Origin: Deinandra increscens subsp. villosa
Lineage: Eukaryota > Streptophyta > Magnoliopsida > Asterales > Asteraceae
Assembly: GCA_039602395.1 (NCBI GenBank)
Contig: JBCNJP010000003.1
Location: 70,033,917 to 70,097,916 of the forward strand
Direction of reading: 5' to 3'
DNA: 64,000 nucleotides
The notes below the pieces were generated by a model, which saw only the letters and a program-made list of their open reading frames with translations, was not told the DNA's origin and ran no database searches. Positions 21,363-32,727 of this stretch are shown here, in pieces. Both the position numbers and the translations under genes were made by a program. The first letter of the stretch is position 1; the number at the start of each line of letters is the position of its first letter.

Positions 21363-22708
21363 CCAGTAGTTGAGGAGGAGGAGCTGGTCGATAAGGAGAT
21401 ACAAATGGCGACTCCTGACGGGAGGGTGCATCCAAGCCTAAGGCCAGTAAGTACAGGACCAGAGTCCAGATCTCAGGAAGTGAAGAAGCCCATAAAGTGG
21501 GAGGAAGCCAAGCAGCAAAAGAGAGTTAGGTTTGCATATCGGCCAGTTATAGCAGACGACATTAAGCGTGTGCTTTTCTCTCAACTCCTGATTCAACAAA
21601 AGAATGCGCATGAGAATGGTTAGTTTCTAGAGTTACTTAGGCAACTTATGATTTCCTTACCTTTCACTGAAGTTTTGCAGAAAATGCCTAAGTATGCTTA
21701 ATTCTTAAAAGACATTTTATCAAATAAAAAGAAATTAGAAACTATGTCTTAAATTAAACTTGATGCCCAATGCTCAGTGATTGTCCAGAACAAGCTACCC
21801 AAGAAGTTATTTGATCCGGGAACATTCACGATCCCTTGCATATTTGGTAGCTCTTCTGTAACGCACGCATTGGCGGATCTCGGTGCTTCTATTAATATGA
21901 TGTCTTATTCTATCTTTCGGCACCTATGATTAGGAGACCACGCGCCTACGCGCATGAGCATTTCTTTGGCCGACCGATCTATTGTGTAACCGAGGGGGAT
22001 TGTAGAAAATGTCCTTGTTAAATTGAAAATAATTTTTGTTTCCCATTGATTTAGTGATAGTTGACACTGATTATCATGTGAAATGCCCTTTGATTTTAGA
22101 TAGACCTTTCCTTAGGACTGCCCGAGCATTAGGTGATGTGTTTGAGGGTACCATTACGTTAAGGGTTGATGATGAGAGTGTGCAGTTTAAGGTTCTTAGA
22201 TCCGTGGGTAGAGAGAACGAGTCCGTATATTTTCTAGAGTCATTTTTATCATGTGTGGACCGTTATGTTAGTTATGTTACAGGTGAAGACTTGGTAGTTG
22301 GGAATAGGTTGGAAGGTGAGATTAGTGTTGAGGATAAGTGTAGGGAGGATCCTGAGGGGTTAGATGCTTTAAACGATAAAGTTGACATTTTTGACCCGTT
22401 AGGAGAACCCGGGTGTGATTTGGTGAATGATGAGTTTGTGGTGGTTAAGGCTAATGGTAGAAAAGCTACACTTGGACACTTGGGTAGTTTTAATGATGAC
22501 ATAGTGCTTAGTCAAAGTGTGGGGAGGTTAGAGTTGGTGACCCGAAGATGAGCTTCATAGAAAAAATTAGATTTCTATCGAGTCGTTATAAGAATTGGAA
22601 GGTTGATAAACTGTTGAAGTTAGTGAATTTTATGATTTGATGGTAGAAAGGTTAGTTGGTAGAGATGGGAGGAGAAACCAGGTAGTTACCGGTAGTTGGT
22701 TGCTGAAG
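21363..22708 (+). pseudogene. Athila-1 gag linker and aspartic protease remnant
   Basis: The frame resumes at the CCA duplication (VVEEEELVDKEI). It continues as a degenerate protease: KLPKKLFDPGTFTIPCIFG, the catalytic DLGASI near 21877-21894, RMSISLADRSIV, and LILDRPFLRTARALGDV in an intact 171-codon piece (22036-22551). At least three stops lie between 21640 and 22035. It matches the protease of Athila-2 (DPGSFTIPCLIG, LADLGASINQM, LILGRPFLVTSRAIV) in order and spacing. It is inactive. The sequence 22552-22708 has no clear coding match and ends at the target site of Copia C. Confidence 0.85.
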
Positions 22709-22713
22709 GAAGT

Positions 22714-23105
22714 TGTTGAGGCTAGATTATGAGGCTTGTAATATTAAATTAGTTGGGCTGGGCTTATAGGGTTTATTTAGATCAGTAGACTAGTTTGGTT
22801 GGGTTTACTATTGGGCTTGGGGTTTACCATTGGGTTTACTATTAGGGTTTAAGGTCCATTAGGGATCCTATATAAACCCTATGTGGTTCTCCATTGTGAG
22901 CTTTTGGATTACGATTACTATCACTCTTATCAGTTTACGATCAGATTCATTTGCTCAAGAAAGTGTTTGTGTTTCATTCAAGATTTGATCTTTATTGTTG
23001 ATCAAATCTCTTTCATCTACTTTCTTCTCGAATCAATCACTTACGAAGATTCCGCACTCGTTTGTGATATCAATGTTGTGATTTGGTAGATTTTCTGGAC
23101 CTACA
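22714..23105 (+). repeat. 5' LTR of Copia C (392 bp)
   Basis: The LTR runs from TGTTGAGG to CCTACA. The TATA box is TATATAAA at 22869-22876. The first ~185 bp are almost identical to the 3' LTR; after ttctccattgtgag the two LTRs diverge strongly, then agree again in pieces near the end (attccgcactcg, ggacctaca). Confidence 0.92.
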
Positions 23106-23107
23106 AT

Positions 23108-23119
23108 TGGTATCAGAGC
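23108..23119 (+). other. Primer binding site, initiator tRNA-Met type
   Basis: TGGTATCAGAGC lies 2 bp after the 5' LTR. It is complementary to the 3' end of plant initiator methionine tRNA, as is usual in Copia elements. Confidence 0.9.
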
Positions 23120-23216
23120 CAAGAATCACTAATTCGAGGCTCTCACGGGATTGGATTCGAGTATTTTCTGGAAAAGGTTCGAGTTTTTTTTTTGAAGGTT
23201 TGAAGCTGCTGGAGGG

Positions 23217-23585
23217 TTTACGATTGGTGTTGCTGCTGTTTTTGTGAGGTTACGACTATTTTCTGGGTTGGTTTATGTGTTTACGACTGGTTTGTTTGAA
23301 GATCTTCATCGGAAACCTGTTTACGACATAAAGATTGGATTTTTATCAGTTTACGATTCGGAGAATTGGTGTTTACGATTGTACTTGATCGTAATCGGGG
23401 TTTACGACATTTTTCACCGGAAACATTCATCGTAATCGGAGTTTACGATTTGCTCTTATCGGAATCGGTGTTTACGATTCACTGGTTTACGACCCGTTTT
23501 CACCTCTTATCGTAATTGGGAGTTTACGATTCTGTTCGATCGTAATCAGGTGTTCTCCATCGTAATCAGGCATTTACGATCATAA
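23217..23585 (+). repeat. TTTACGA / ATCGTAA array in the Copia C leader
   Basis: Eleven TTTACGA words lie between 23217 and 23580, mostly as gTTTACGAtt or gTTTACGAc. At least five inverse words (ATCGTAATC / ATCGTAATT) are interleaved, for example near 23390, 23430, 23510, 23540 and 23560. The same word occurs in both LTRs. It is not simple sequence; units are separated by 15-40 bp of unrelated bases. Confidence 0.85.
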
Positions 23586-23639
23586 TCTCACAGTTTGGAC
23601 TTTTGGACTTTTGTTGTTAAGTTTTCCTAAGCTTACATT

Positions 23640-26600
23640 ATGGATTTCAAACCGAGTATGTATCAGAAATTGGATTTTGAGATTGGATCCATCACTCGTC
23701 CACCAAGACTAACATCGGCAGATAATTTTCTATAGTGGAAATATAGGTTTGAAAACCACTTGAAGAGTGTTGATCTAAGACTGTGGAGAGCAGTACTTCA
23801 TGGGCCATACACGCCTACACATGCAGAAGGAGTTAATGAAGGGAAGGCTAAAAAGGAAGACGAGTTTGATGATGATGATTGGGAAAGATGCAACAAAGCT
23901 GAGAGGGCGTTTGCTATTATGACTATGGCTCTAACACCTGATATTGCACAGGGATTTAAGCACTGCAAGACTGCAAAGCAACTCTAGAATGCTTTGGTAG
24001 TTGCATATGAAGGAAATCCAGACATAAAAGCAAGCCGTAAGCAAATGCTGAAGCAGAAGTTCAATCTCTTCAACCACATTCAAGGAGAATCCTTTGAAGC
24101 ACAGGTGCAAAGGTTCGTGTCTCTGATGGCAGAAATGTCAAGCTAAAATGTTGAACCAGATCAGGAAGATAAGAATCTGAAACTGCTGAATAGCTTGCCC
24201 AAATCCTGGAATACCAACCTCTCCATCATCAAGGACAACAACAAGCTGAGTGAGCTATCTCTTGATGAGATGATTAACAAACTAAAGTCAAAACTTATTG
24301 ATGACAAGCAGAGAGAATTGAACCATATAAGCTCTCTTAGTTTGGCGGGAAATTTGAACCAAGCACTGTTATCAGAAGAAATGGAGTGTAAGCAAGATGG
24401 AAAGTCAACTGGGAGTGCACCGAGCTCTGTCACAAAGTCAACTGCTTTTGTGGCACAACCTCAATCAGGTGGAAGTGGAGGTGTCAACCCTGATGCTACA
24501 AATGATCCCAACTTTGCCCTCGGAATGGGATTTATAAATAGCTATCATGCTCTTATGGCAGGAACTTTAGTTCCTACTGAGATGCTGTCGGGGGAGCTAA
24601 ACCAGATAAATTCTGAAGATGTAGAGATGTTAGATGTCTCTTGGCAGATGGCAATGGCTGTTTTCAGAGCAAAGAAGTTCATGGCGAAGACTGGGAGAAA
24701 TGTGTGGAAGGATTAAGATAAGATTAGGATGGGGTTCGACAAGAGCAAGCTGAGGTGCTACAACTGTGACGAGTACGGGCATTTCGCAAGAGAGTGCACC
24801 AAGCCGAGGAGAGAAAGAACAGAAGAAAGGAAAGCAGGTGATAACAAAGGAAAGGCAGAGTCAAGTGCTTTGGTTGTACAGGAAGGAGGTGGATATGACT
24901 GGACTCCTCAGATGAAAGAGTTTAGCCTGTCGCATGCAATGATTGCTGCTATGGAAAGGGATGATGAGGAAGAGCATGCATTTGTTGTAACTGATGAGAA
25001 ATCTGAAGAGATTCTGGTGGAAGACAAGGAAGCCTTTGCTGCTGAGGTTGATAACATCAAGGTATGTCCTAATCCTACTTGTGCACGTTTAATTCCTGGA
25101 CTTAGGCAAATTTGTAAAAAATTATGAGATAGAACTGTTTGAGATAAAATGCGAAAGGAGTTCATTGAAGGCTAGATGGCAAAAGAATGAGGAGAAGGTA
25201 AAAGCTCAAAAACTAGACATTGAAAAATATCGAAAGCTAGCAACGGAGAAGAATATTTTATATGATCGGGCTAGGATTGAGATATCTGAGCTGACATTGA
25301 AATTAACTGAACTGCAGCAAAAATATGATGAGCTGCAGGTCAAGTATGATTGCAATCAGGAAAGAAATCAGCGAATGCTCGATGCAGGGAAGGAATTGTC
25401 ACGTGTTGTTGTGACCGGCCAAGTTGGGAAAGACACATCTGGGTTTGGGTCAGAAAAAACTAATAAATCTTTGGCAATGAACAGCATCATTCCTCCACCA
25501 GTTCCCAGAGACATTATAGGAATACTTCTTAGTGAGGATCAAGTTGAACGAACCAAGTCTGATTATAAAGAAGCTGCTCCTCCTATTGATAATGTCTTGG
25601 TTGGTACTACACCATTGACTCAAGAAGAAATTGACAATGAAGCAAACATGACTTATGGTGAAGGGAGAGTAAAGGATATATCAGACAATGATGCTAAGTG
25701 TCAGAAATATGACAGGTGTCATAACTCTAAGTCTGATGATGCTGGGATAGAGTTGAAACCATACCCTAAAATTGAAACCCCATGCTTCAAAGTAATTGAC
25801 GAAGTCAAAAGGGAAAAGGTGATCTTGACGACACGGCCTGAGGGGAAGATCTTTATGACATCTGGATTAATGTTTGACCAAGAACCAGATGTATGATATG
25901 AATTACCATCCTTCTCCTCCAAGTTTAAGGGAATAACCGATGGAGTGATAAGTGAACCTAAAGTTGAGAGGCCAAAGATCACCATCAAGCATCCGAGTAT
26001 GAAACCAACAGCTGGAGTGAAGAATGAAAAACTCAAGGGAGTAGCTGTGTCTCCCATCTCTTCAGTTGGATCATGCAGTTGCTGTTGTAATTGCAAGAAT
26101 GGTGCTTCAACGTCAAAGAATCAAGGAAGCACAAAGACGGTAAAGATAGGTTCGACATAGGCTTCGACAAACCAGCAGAAAGTCAAATCTGAAGCTGCAG
26201 TCAAACCAAAGAAGCAGACACAAGGCAAACCAGCTCCATATCAGCCACCGAAGACAAATGGGTACACGTCTGACTTCTATCTAAAGAAGCAGACTTGCTT
26301 CAATTGTGGCATCGCTGGTCATATTGCTAGAAACTGTCTTTATCGCCCCTATGAACCCTATTATCCGAAAACTCAAAGGGTTTCATCTCAGGAGTCTGTG
26401 AAGTCTAAGCCCATGAAGGTGGAAAAACCTAAGGCAAGGAACACTGATACTAAGTTTAAACCCTTTGATCAACATTGGGGTACTGCCAAAGCTGAAAGAA
26501 AATCTTTAAATCAAAACAACAGCTTTCCAAGTTACCAAAATTTTCAGAAAAAGGTGATGAAACCATTTTCAAAGCAATCAAAACTTGAAAAACCCAAAGT

Positions 26601-26640
26601 TACCCCTCCCAAGGTAACTAAAACTGTTTTAAAAAAATGA
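23640..26640 (+). pseudogene. Copia C gag with two zinc knuckles, decayed
   Basis: The ATG is at 23640. The frame matches UBN2/Retrotran_gag_2-type gag: WERCNKAERAFAIMTMAL, QMLKQKFNLFNHI, LKLLNSLPKSWNTNLSII. Zinc knuckle 1 is CYNCDEYGHFAREC near 24760; a coiled-coil part (25165-25380) follows; knuckle 2 is CFNCGIAGHIARNC near 26300; then a Lys-rich tail. In-frame stops: TAG 23733, TAG 23985, TAA near 24143, TAA 24714, TGA 25125. A frameshift between 25127 and 25165 moves the rest to another frame, which has stops at 25894 and 26158; another shift follows near 26635. Gag would package element RNA into particles; this copy cannot make it. Confidence 0.85.
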
Positions 26641-29159
26641 ATCTAAAACGAAGAAGGTTGAAATACCTAAAGTCACAACTCCAAAGGTGACTAAAACAAA
26701 TGTTAAATCACCGGGAACTTGGAAACCAAAAATCAAGGCAGTTCCATCCCAACTTCTTGATTTTTCAAAGGGTATGTTCTTACGAGAAGTATCTTTTATT
26801 GATTCCTCAGGTGTACCCAGAAAAACAATGGCCTGGGTACCATTAGCTAACTAATCTCTCACTCTGTGCAGGAACGATCAAGGAGGATTATCACTAACGT
26901 TTTTATTACTAATTTGTTTGTTGATAAGTGATTGTTCCAGGAACAGTTTAGGAGATGTATCTTCATGTCATGTCAAGTAAACTATACAATGGAAGGTATG
27001 TCTCTTTGAGAGGTAAAATGTCAAAATCATCATAAAAGGTATTGTTCTTAATTTGGTTGTTTGAATGATGAGGAAACAAAGGGTCTTTTGAGTCAAACCT
27101 ATTTCATTAAAGTTTCAATTAAGCTGTTGATTGATTATGTGTTTGACTTCAAATGCAATGAAGTGTGCATGTCATGAAACCCAATTTTCTAAAATTTTCA
27201 AATCAATACTTTGAAAGTTAGCTTGGCCAAATATCTTCAAAATTTTGTGTTTTGTTCTTTTAAGTGTGTTTGTGTGTTTTATTTTTTATTTAAAAAAAAA
27301 GAAACTAAAAAATGATGTTCACAAGATTGTGACATTAAAAATCAAAAAGCAAGGGGAAGAAATGTAAAGATGAAGAAAAAGTTGACCCCTCAAAAATAGT
27401 GTGCTTTTCAATTTTTAATTGTTTGTGTCTTGTTTTTGGGAAGTTTAGGGGAAGTAAAATGAATATCCGGGTTGGAGATGGCTGACACGCGTAAGGCGGA
27501 AGTGAAAGGCAAGCTCCACGGTGATATGCTCGGTAGGCTCGACCTAAACTTATGACCTCCAATGAAAATGCAGTGAACTTAAAAGATTTATATGTTTAGT
27601 TTCCCATCCCAGGTTGCATGGTTTAAAAGACTGAGTCCCGAAAAAAATGGGTTGAGAGTGGTAATTACCTAGTATTCACTTTCTCACACGCCATGTCTCT
27701 GCTGTCATGACTACACCACACCACATAATAAAAAGAAATGAAAAAGAATAGAAAAAGAAAAGAAAATAAAGATATATATAATCATTCAGTTTGGTCTTCT
27801 TTGCGTGCTTAGCGGCCGACCTGATCACCAACTGATGGTTAATGAAATAAGTGGTAGTCATAACGGTGTTGCATGGTTCCTCAAGCTGGGGGTTTGTGAA
27901 TCCTCAGTAAACTCTGAGGTTGGATAGGTTTTGCTATGTACGCTTGGGTGTGGGGACAATTAAACATGATGGTAATATTGTACTATATTAAACATGACGC
28001 AGTCGGTTCGGATTAAACGGGTTTGAGTTTAAAGCGGACAAACATACCGGCAATCACCTTGACTAGTTGAGTAACTGAAGCTGAAAAGGGTTCCTCAGTC
28101 AGATTCATACGGTTTGATCCCTTGTAAACTTTCTCATGTTTGGTTTGGTAAGTATTTGTTTAGTTTATATCTTTCGTGTGTGAGTCGTTAAGTTCTTTTT
28201 GGTGTGTTTTCGTCTTGGCCAGGTCAATTTGAGAAGTCAAAATGTGTTTTTCATGGGTTTTAATGCATGACAATATGCCCCCGACAGATCTTGCCAAATT
28301 TTTAGGGGAAGGAGTATGGGATAATAAGTATTATCCGAAGGGAACTCGAGGATGATACTTATTATCTAATGAAAAGACTTCCATAATACATAGTATCTGA
28401 AGGGAACTCGATGATATCAGCTAAGGGGAAGTCTTTAGAGGTCTTGGGTTCAGGGGAAGTTTTATAGAAAACCCGTAATCTATATTAGGGTTTTTGGTTA
28501 AAATTATGTTAATTTGAATCAACTGAACAGATGATAATTACCTTCTAACCCAAAGACCAGTCATCAAATGTCTGGTGGAGTATATTTTTTTCAAATGTGT
28601 GTCAGACAGGTTGATGATAAAAAGATGCTGCTGATGCTGCTGCTGCTCAAAGTTAAAGAACCAGCCGGACAAGACTTCCATCTGGAAAAGCAACTGTTCA
28701 TGGGAAGTTGTTGGTGTCTTTACAAGTTTTCAAAAGTTTCAAAAGAGCTTCAAAGAAGATGTTCACATGTTTAGGGGAAGCTGAAGATTTCAAGTCGATC
28801 TTTGATGAAGAAAATGATGCAGAGAGCATTTAGAGATTTTGAAGACCCAAGATCAACAACCAAGTTCTTTAAAGTTAGAGGTGTTCAAACTTCTTACCCT
28901 CTAATTTTCAAGATTCAAGACAGTTACCTAAGATTCAGCAAGAACCAGTTCTTTCAATAGAAGCAAGTCAATGAGAATCCTCCATTTCATTAACTTGTTC
29001 ATTTCAAGAAGTTCGAGCTGATGCTGATCAAGAGGAAGTCCCAAATGCCCGTCATGAAACCCATTGAAGATTTCTGCGGAAAGAATCTTCATCAACATCT
29101 ATGCCATCCAGTCAAGAAGAAGAACTTCAAACATTGAATACATTTAATATCACAAGCCT
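26641..29159 (+). other. Copia C 3' non-coding region
   Basis: A short protease-like trace (KTMAWVPLAN, then SDCSRNS near 26830-26960) follows gag. The rest has no recognisable protein. AGGGGAAG words recur at 27352, 27447, 28304, 28424, 28452 and 28773, all resembling the true PPT at 29160. A small direct repeat gaagggaactcgatgat lies near 28340 and 28400. Confidence 0.6.
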
Positions 29160-29168
29160 AGGGGAAGA
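29160..29168 (+). other. Polypurine tract of Copia C
   Basis: AGGGGAAGA lies 1 bp before the 3' LTR and primes plus-strand DNA synthesis in LTR elements. Confidence 0.85.
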
Positions 29169-29169
29169 T

Positions 29170-29620
29170 TGTTGAGGCTAGATTATGAGGCTTGTAATAT
29201 TAAATTAGTTGGGCTGGGCTTAGAGGGTTTATTTAGATTAGTAGACTAGTTTGGTTGGGTTTACTATTGGGCTTGGGGTTTACCATTGGGTTTACTATTA
29301 GGTTTTAAGGTCCATTAGGGATCCTATATAAACCCTATGTGGTTCTCCATTGTGAGGTTGCTGGTTTACGATTACTAGAGGAGCAACCAAGAGTGTTTAC
29401 GATCTCAAGGAGATTACGATCGTAAACCCGAAAGGATCACATTTACGATTTTCTGTTTTGTACCCGACAAGTTTTCTTGTGTGCAAAGTTTAAGTTTTTA
29501 ACGTTGTATCATCGTATTCTTCGTGTTTCTTCTCTTCTCTATCTTGAATCAATCAATTAATTGGATTCCGCACTCGTGATTGATAGAATATCGTGAACGG
29601 TTGTTGATTTTGGACCTACA
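29170..29620 (+). repeat. 3' LTR of Copia C (451 bp)
   Basis: It has the same U3 as the 5' LTR but a longer, different transcribed part. That part has TTTACGA at 29364, 29395 and 29452 and the perfect palindrome TTACGATCGTAA near 29413. It ends TTTTGGACCTACA and is followed by the TSD GAAGT. Confidence 0.92.
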
Positions 29621-30393
29621 GAAGTGAAGTCGAAACCTTTAGATTGTAGGTTAAGAGGTTGTTTTAGTGTTTGTGAGCTGAATTGAATAGTGCCCGGGCT
29701 GTAAAGTTTGTATCTTACTTTTGATTTTGCATTTTCATTTTTTTCATGTATTTCTCTATTTATTGATTTTGTTTTTTGGTGGTTGCAGGAAATTCAGGGA
29801 GCTCACGATCATGGAAATATGTTTGGGATTGTTACAGGTATGTTTTGAGGTTAAAAGTGCAGGTATGTATGGAAAAATTCGATCATAAGGGACATGGAGA
29901 AAAAAGATAGAAATATTTTGAAGTCCCAAAAACTTCACAAGATCCGTGGAAATATCGTTAGATCCACCATACTTCTAGGCTATGCGTTGGGGGGGGGGGG
30001 GGGGTTGAGCAGGAAAAAAATTTAAATTTTTTATTTTTAATTCTTGTTCACTAATTTTTATTTCGGGCCAGTTACATTTCGTATTGTGAATCCCTGAAGT
30101 TCCAGGTGATCACGTTTCACCTTGTTTTATTTTATTTTACTTTTTTTTATTTTTATTTTTTGTGATTAATCGTTTTTGTCAAGTCGTGTGTTTTGTTTGG
30201 TCTTTATATGTAGGTTTGATGATATTCACGCATGGAAGATTATGAGATTCAATGGAGGACCGGTGGTTGAAACTCGCTTTCATTTATCAAACTCAAAATC
30301 AGGGGAGTTTGTTTCGATTTATTTTTCTTTTTAGTTATTTTTGCATTTTATTTTATTTTTCTTTTCAGTGTCGTTTTACTTTTATTCTCATCG

Positions 30394-30430
30394 CACATTG
30401 GGGAAAATGTGTCGTTTAAGTGTGGGGATG
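30394..30430 (+). other. Athila-1 internal hairpin + PPT-like module
   Basis: The stem CACATT/AATGTG, with a G-A mismatch beneath a GGGA loop (30401-30404), is followed after 6 nt by AAGTGTGGGGATG (30418-30430). Confidence 0.65.
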
Positions 30431-31393
30431 GGAAGTCTTGTGTCTTATTGTGTCTAATTTTTATTTTTAGTGTGTTTTGTTTGAAAAATAAAGTAAAAAA
30501 ATTTGAAAAATGTTCTTGCTTTATGCTGCAATATAATGGGAATTGATAGTACAATCAGGGATCAATTTTCTGATTAATTGTGCATAATTTATATATTATT
30601 AATTGATAGTGGATAGCTAGTTTCGATGAATTGGTAGGCCCAACCGGTCTTTTAAAGCTTAAATATCCTTATGTGTCGATTTTGAATAAGTTTTAATCTT
30701 TAATTAATATATCAGGATGCTTTAGTGGGTTCCCGCCTTATTTTGATCGATGTAACTGAAACTGTAAAAAATAGAAGATAGGTACCTTAGTATTTTCATA
30801 TGTGTATGTCTCTTAAATATTAGCACATCCTTATCATTTTACGAAAGTAAATTCGATATTGGTGGCGCTTGAATAATTCAATATTTCCATATATTTTTGA
30901 GCTTTTTAGTTGTTAATTGATGCCAAAGCCTATAAGTTTGCATTCTGGATGACGACTTGAAGGATACCCCTCTAGGTTAGGTAGTTGATTTAGATTTAGA
31001 TGCTACCCATCGGGATCGCTATTCAGTGGATGTATCCATGAATCGACGCTTTAATATTTGAAAATTGTTCAGAATTATCACCCATTCATCCATTATATTT
31101 TAGACCTACATATATTTAAATACTATGGTAGGAAAACCTAAATGGTTTAAACCTAGGCCTTGATATCTTGAGACGGGATTAGGGTAAAGTTTGATTTTTA
31201 AGAGTGAGACCCATTAGGTCGAATGATGCTACATAATACATGAATAAATACTAATTGATGCATGCATGGTTGGGTTTAATCGGATCAAAATATCAATAAT
31301 CGAGCTAGGCTATTGCTAATGGTTAATTGAATCTGAAATCTAATAACTTATAAGTTAGAGATTAAGGCCCTGATTATGATTCTATTTGTGGTA

Positions 31394-31430
31394 TTTTTCG
31401 AGGACGAAAAAAATGCTAAGCGTGGGGATG
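31394..31430 (+). other. Athila-1 terminal hairpin + PPT
   Basis: The perfect 7-bp stem TTTTTCG / CGAAAAA encloses an AGGA loop (31401-31404). AAGCGTGGGGATG (31418-31430) follows, then the LTR at 31433. Confidence 0.75.
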
Positions 31431-31432
31431 TT

Positions 31433-32727
31433 TGATGTGTGTCGAACACATCCTATATTTTCATGTAAATTGTACCTTAATCGAGTCTGGTTTTATTCAT
31501 AGTTGTGTCATTCTATGTGTTTTTAGTTAAGTGTGGTCAATTGAGTCTTTATTATGCTTCTAATGTGTTCTGTAAGCTTATAGATCAATCTCGAGGCCAA
31601 TTGAGAAGTGGTGGAAATTGTACAAGAAAATAATGAGAAAGTGCTGAATTGGATGAGGTAGGCGTATCGCGTAACAAAAACAATCCGCCAAGCGATACGC
31701 TTAGGGAGGAGAGCCAACGAAAGTCAAAGTCGGTTAACGCGATTAAAATGTCGTGTAGTGGGCTAGCGCACGTATCACTTTCCAGTTCTGAGCCTCCAAA
31801 CGATACGCGTGGAAGCTACTTTTTCACAAAATCCTAATTTTTAATATAAATTCGATTCTAGGGGTTTAGTTTTAGGACTTTACGACTCAGAGCCGATTCC
31901 AGAGAGAAAAACGTGTGATTTTTAAGATAAGGGAGGGTTTGGAAAAGGGAGGAAGCGTCGGTGGATCAATTCTTCACTCCAAATCATTACCTATTCATCA
32001 GTTTTCTTCCTTCATTCTTATAGATTCTAGATGTATATCATATTTGATGTTAAAGACTTCATCTTTATTATGTTTTCTGCATTAGACATGATTGTTGGCT
32101 AGGCTTGTAATGCGGCCTAGACCATTGGATGGTTAATTAGCATCATTGACTTTTATTCGGTTTATGCAATTTGACGGATGTTAGATGATTATTTAAATTC
32201 CACTAATTATTTTAGTTTGATGCGTATGGATACTTTATATAGGGTTGTAGCTAATTTAAACTGCTCATTCTACGAATGTCTTTCGATTTCGGTTGGGTAA
32301 TAAATCGATTGCGTGACTTTGTGTTTGTAGTTGATTTTGTTAGCTATTTTGGTTGATCATAGTTTAGTCTATTAGCCATTATCTAGAATCTTGTGTGTTT
32401 CCCTCATTAGATAACCTGGAAGGTCATAATTAGATTGGGTAGTCGAGTTGGTTAATCACCTAGGATAACATGTCTTCGGTAGAGGAGTGCCCTAGGAAGT
32501 TAGTTAATTTGCTATTCCATGTCAGTTGAATTAATTAATGGTAGCTCCTGCTAACCTAAGGTGTCCTAGATTGTTTCGAAGGTGGTTAAGATTACTTGAG
32601 GTAGGAAGGACTTAAAAGGTGAACTCCAGCTCGAGCGTTAGAATTTTCAGTTAGGAACAATCCGGAAGTGACCTAACTGCCATCAGAGTTGCCATAGTCG
32701 AGTGAAGTTGATAGTGTTGGTTAGGAT
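31433..32727 (+). repeat. Athila-1 3' LTR, left part
   Basis: It starts TGATGTGTGTCGAACACATCC after the PPT. It is interrupted after AGGAT (32723-32727) by Athila-2 and resumes at 43372. Joined length is about 1.62 kb. Confidence 0.85.

Larger units (their letters stand above)
22714..29620 (+). mobile_element. Copia C: complete gag-only (non-autonomous) LTR element, 6,907 bp
   Basis: The TSD GAAGT lies at 22709-22713 and 29621-29625. The LTRs start TGTTGAGGCTAG and end GGACCTACA. The primer binding site matches initiator tRNA-Met; a PPT precedes the 3' LTR. Only a decayed gag is encoded; protease is at best a trace near 26900, and integrase, RT and RNase H are absent. It is comparable in plan to TR-GAG elements. 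It sits in Athila-1 after the protease. Confidence 0.92.
29626..31432 (+). other. Athila-1 3' non-coding region
   Basis: No ORF of note. A 16-base G tract lies at 29989-30004. Two hairpin-plus-purine modules are present: an internal one at 30394-30430 and a terminal one at 31394-31430, which serves as the PPT just before the LTR. Other sequence is AT-rich with no recognised function; no env-like frame survives. Confidence 0.65.

Noticed and set aside
27335..27861. Minus-strand short frames in the Copia C 3' region
   Set aside because: They lie wholly within the element's non-coding region and show no recognisable family.
29626..31432. env-like ORF of Athila-1
   Set aside because: The position is right, but no open frame or transmembrane pattern remains.
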